The notes under the pieces were generated by a model. That model did no database searches, was not told the origin of the DNA, and saw only the letters and a list, made by a program, of their open reading frames with translations. From Papilionanthe hookeriana x Papilionanthe teres (Eukaryota; Streptophyta; Magnoliopsida; Asparagales; Orchidaceae), in the NCBI GenBank assembly GCA_022702705.1, contig CM040432.1, forward strand, positions 49,130,540 to 49,194,539: 64,000 nt of DNA, in the 5' to 3' direction. The position numbers and the translations under genes were made by a program. Shown here piece after piece: positions 61,031 through 64,000 of the stretch (positions are counted from its first letter, which is position 1; every line of letters starts with the position of its first letter).

Positions 61031-62480
61031 TCATTCTGAGTGACCCAACATCAAATTATTATCAGATTTAGATTTATTGACTGAAAAATATGGTTTAAGT
61101 CTATGTCCGTTAACTTTAAATATTTTTCCATTCTTATGATCTTGAATATCTATTGCTCCATAAGAATAAACTTTTATCACAATAAATGGACCCATCCACC
61201 TGGACTTAAGTATTCCATAAAATATTCTCTATCTAGCATTATACAATAAAACTTTTTTGTCATGTACAAGATTTTTAGTAAGAATCTTCTGATCATGCCA
61301 TAACTTCATCTTTTCCTTATAAATCTTAGCATTTTCATAAGATTCATTCCTTATTTCTTCAAGCTCATTCAATTGCAATAATCTCTTTTCAGCAGCATCT
61401 TTCAAATTATAATTGACCTCTTTAATAACCTAATAAGCTTTATGCTCAAGTTCAAAAGGTAAATGACAAGCTTTTCCAAAAATCAGCCTATATGGGGACA
61501 TTCCTATAGGTGTTCTGTAAGCAGTCCTATAAGCCCACAAAGCATAATCCAGTTTGATTGACCAATCCTTTCTATTTAGATTAACAGTTTTTTCCAATAT
61601 TCTTTTAATTTCACGATTGGATAATTCAACCAAACTACTTGTCTGCGGATGATAAGAAATAGCAATGTGATGATTAATATGATATTTCTTTTCTAACTTT
61701 ATAATAATCACATCTCTAAAATGACTTCCCCATCAATTATGATTACTCTTGGTATTCCAAATCTGTAAAATATATTCTTTTCTAAAAACTTTGCAACACT
61801 TTGAGCATCACAACGAGGTAAAGCAATAGCTTCAATCTATTTAGAAACATAGTCTACTGCTATCAAAATATAAACATTTCCGAAAGATGGTGTAAATGGT
61901 CCCATAAAATCTAGTCCCCAAACATCAAATATTTCAACTTCCAACAAATAATTGAGGGGCATCTCATTTCTTCTAGAAATATTGTTTACACGTTGACATC
62001 TATCACAATTTTTAATATAAACATTCACATCCTTAAAATTGTAGGCCAATAAAATCCTGATTGTAATATTCTATATGCAGTTTATCACTTCCAAAATGTC
62101 CCCCATAATCAGAGTCATGACATTTTTGAATAATTTCATAAGTCTCTTCCAAAGGTACACATCTTCAAAATATAAGATCCTTTCCTTGTTTATATAAAAA
62201 TGGGTCATCCAAAAAATAAGTCTTAGCATCAGACAGAAATTTCTTCTTTTCTTGGTATGTCAAATCATATGGTATAATATTACTAACAATAAAGTTTACT
62301 ATGTCTGCATACCACGGAACACGCCATTCTTTAACAATGACCAGTTTTTCATCAGGAAAATGTTCATTAATTTCTTCAATATCAAAGAGAGATTTTTCAA
62401 TTTCAAGCCTAGACAAATGATCATCAATTTGATTATCAGAATCCTTCCTATCTACTATCTCAAAATCAAATTCTTGCAAA
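61031..62480 (-). pseudogene. Integrase region of D pol
   Basis: Zinc segment VPLEETYEIIQKCHDSDYGG type at about 62090-62160. The core 61837-62049 has CDRCQRVNNISRRNEMPLNY and WGLDFMGPFTPSFGN (first Asp); VIIIDG (second Asp) is near 61735; 61430-61711 has SYHPQTSSLVELSNREIKRI (Glu) and GMSPYRLIFGKACH. The C-terminus ends IFKVNGHRLKPYFS... with the stop at 61031. A stop replaces Trp after YVSK (61839 region) and a frameshift lies near 61725. A linker with VPWYADIVNFIVSNIIPYDL precedes (62165-62479). Confidence 0.87.
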
Positions 62481-62870
62481 AGAAGAATTCATCTTATCAG
62501 TCTCGGTTTTGCATCATTTTTCTTCATTAAGTATTTAATAGCAGAATGAACAGTATGCAAAACACATTTAGTTCCAATTAAATATGATTGAAATTTATCA
62601 AAGGCAAATACTATAGCTAATAACTCTTTCTCAGTAGTGGTATAATTAATTTGAGCTTCATTAAGAGTTTTACTGGCATAATAAATTACTTTAAAAATTT
62701 TATCATATTTCTGACCTAAAACAGCACCAATAGCATAATCACTAGCATCACACTTTAATTCAAAAAGTTTTTCCCAATTTGGTGAAATTATTACAGTTAC
62801 AGTGATTAATTTTTCTTTTAATGTTTCAAAGGCTTTACAGCAGTCATCATCAAAATTAAAAATTGCATCC
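62481..62870 (-). pseudogene. RNase H region of D pol
   Basis: In one frame: CDASDYAIGAVLGQKYDK, VIYYASKTLNEAQINYTTTE, EKELLAIVFAFDKFQSYLIG and CVLHTVHSAIKYLMKKNDAK. The Asp of the HTDHSA motif is Val here, so a catalytic residue appears lost. Followed by frame breaks before the linker. Confidence 0.85.
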
Positions 62871-63830
62871 TTTTCCAGTAAACAGCATAAAGGTTTTGTA
62901 ATCTTCGAATAGTCTTTGATGTAACGCCTGTAGAATCCAGCATGTCCTAAAAAACTTCTAATTCCCCTTACATTGGTTGGCAAGGTAAATAAGATATAAC
63001 TTGAATTTTTGCAGAATCTACCTCCAAACCTTTTCTGAAATCTGATGTCCCAAAATAATTCCTCCTGCTACCATAAATTGGTATTTTTCCCGATTAAGGA
63101 CCAAATTAGTTTCTTCACAGCGTTTTAGAAATTTAGATAGATGTTCTAAACATGATTCAAACAAAATTCCAAACACTGAAAAGTCATTCATAAAAACTTC
63201 AATCCCTTTTTCAATCAAATCACAAAAAATAGCCATCATACATCTTTGAAATGTAGCAGCGGCATTACATAAACTAAAGGGTATTCTTCTAAATACAAAT
63301 GTCCCATAAGGACTGATAAACTTAGTTTTCTCTTGATCCTCAAGAGTAATTTAAATTTTTTGGTAACCAGTATATCCATCCAGAAAATAAAAGTATTTAT
63401 GCCCAGTCAATCTATACAACACTTGATCTAGAAAAGGGAGTGGAAAATGATCTTTCCTTGTGGCAAGGTTTAATTTTCTATAATCAATGCATATTCACCA
63501 CCCTGTAACTTATCTTGTTTGTATCATTTCATTCTTTTCATTAACAGTCACAATTACTCCTCCTTTCTTAGGAACACAGTGAATAAGACTAACCCATGCA
63601 CTATCTGAAATAGGGTAGATAATTTCAGCATCCAACCATTTTAAAATTTCTTTCTTAACAACATCTTTCATAATAGAATTTAATCTCCTTTGGGGATCAG
63701 CCCGTGGTTTGAAATTATCTTCCATAAGAATTATGTGCATACAAATTGAAGGACTGATTCCTTTAATATCAGCAATTTTCCATCCAAAAGCTTTCTTGTG
63801 CTTCTTCAAAATTTCAAGCAAACTCTCTTC
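62871..63830 (-). pseudogene. Reverse transcriptase region of D pol
   Basis: The N-terminal part 63510-63821 has FGWKIADIKGISPSICMHII, DAEIIYPISDSAWVS and HCVPKKGGVIVTVNEKNEM. The palm lies in broken frames 63240-63500. The active site at about 63185 reads VFMNDFSVFG instead of FMDD, which would abolish catalysis. The connection GFYRRYIKDYSKITKPLCCL is in the 62489-62983 frame. A decayed copy with stops at 63240 and 63355. Confidence 0.87.
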
Positions 63831-64000
63831 TTCTTTTCAGTTAATTGAGAGGAAATTATAACAGGCAATGTTGAGGATTCACCTAGAAAAATATGTTTCA
63901 AATGATCAGGAAGCATTTTTAACTCAAGTTCAAGAGGTTTTTCAATTGATAGACCAAAAGATTCATCTTTTTTAGTCATATCCAACAATTCAAAACTTTC
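63831..64000 (-). pseudogene. Protease-RT linker of D (runs off window)
   Basis: KPLELELKMLPDHLKHIFLG and STLPVIIS match the segment before RT in A and B. Protease and gag should continue beyond 64000. Confidence 0.7.

Larger units (their letters stand above)
54819..64000 (-). mobile_element. Athila-type element D (3' part in window)
   Basis: Sense order from the right edge: RT, RNase H, integrase, post-pol block, small helical ORF, candidate intron, envelope-like ORF, 3' UTR, PPT, 3' LTR. Protease, gag and 5' LTR lie outside. The same LTR carries a PBS on its left, so D and C share it. RT has an altered active site and all ORFs are interrupted. Layout resembles B (single full envelope-like ORF plus small helical ORF). 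Confidence 0.85.

Overview
This 64 kb window is plant nuclear DNA made entirely of nested, mostly decayed LTR retrotransposons. I found no host gene, rRNA, tRNA or CRISPR array. The evidence for a plant is a primer-binding site complementary to the 3' end of plant tRNA-Asp, Athila-type gag/pol and envelope-like ORFs of the 'putative plant transposon protein' family, 5-bp target-site duplications (TSDs), and a Tat/Ogre-like giant element with a satellite-like tandem array in its 3' untranslated region. The density of nesting suggests a large, repeat-rich, probably pericentromeric or otherwise heterochromatic region. I cannot name the species.

Layout. (1) 1-9194, + strand: the 3' end of a giant element G1, with noncoding internal sequence, a ten-copy 83-bp array, a hairpin, a polypurine tract (PPT) and a 7.36-kb 3' LTR. 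It sits inside the 5' LTR of element F (9195-10399, - strand). F in turn sits in the distal envelope-like ORF of Athila-type element A (10400-19999, - strand). (2) 20005-23605: very old antisense fragments of the giant LTR, the substrate into which A and C inserted. (3) 23606-54818, - strand: element C, about 8.4 kb once three insertions are removed. These are a + strand solo LTR (25661-27663, TSD AAGGC), a complete 13.3-kb Athila-type element B (30290-43590, - strand, TSD GTGGC) and a 7.49-kb solo LTR of the giant family (45317-52804, + strand, TSD GAGCC). (4) 54819-64000, - strand: element D, whose 3' LTR also abuts a PBS remnant and the truncated pol of C, giving an LTR-sharing composite. 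D runs off the right edge.

Genes. Each Athila-type element reads (in its own sense) LTR - PBS - gag - protease - RT - RNase H - integrase - short ORF - envelope-like ORF - PPT - LTR. All coding regions carry stops or frameshifts, so none looks autonomous now. A and C carry two tandem envelope-like ORFs of the same family. In B and D the pol-proximal one appears reduced to its helical C-terminal part.

The most interesting material is noncoding and repeats across diverged subfamilies: a 199-209 nt candidate intron just before the distal envelope-like ORF; a stem-loop with a compensatory base change beside the PPT; a second PPT about 0.9 kb upstream of the terminal one; a conserved post-pol block; and subfamily-specific GC-rich words repeated in the LTR and in every spacer of an element. 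Two independent insertions landed in these GC-rich words.
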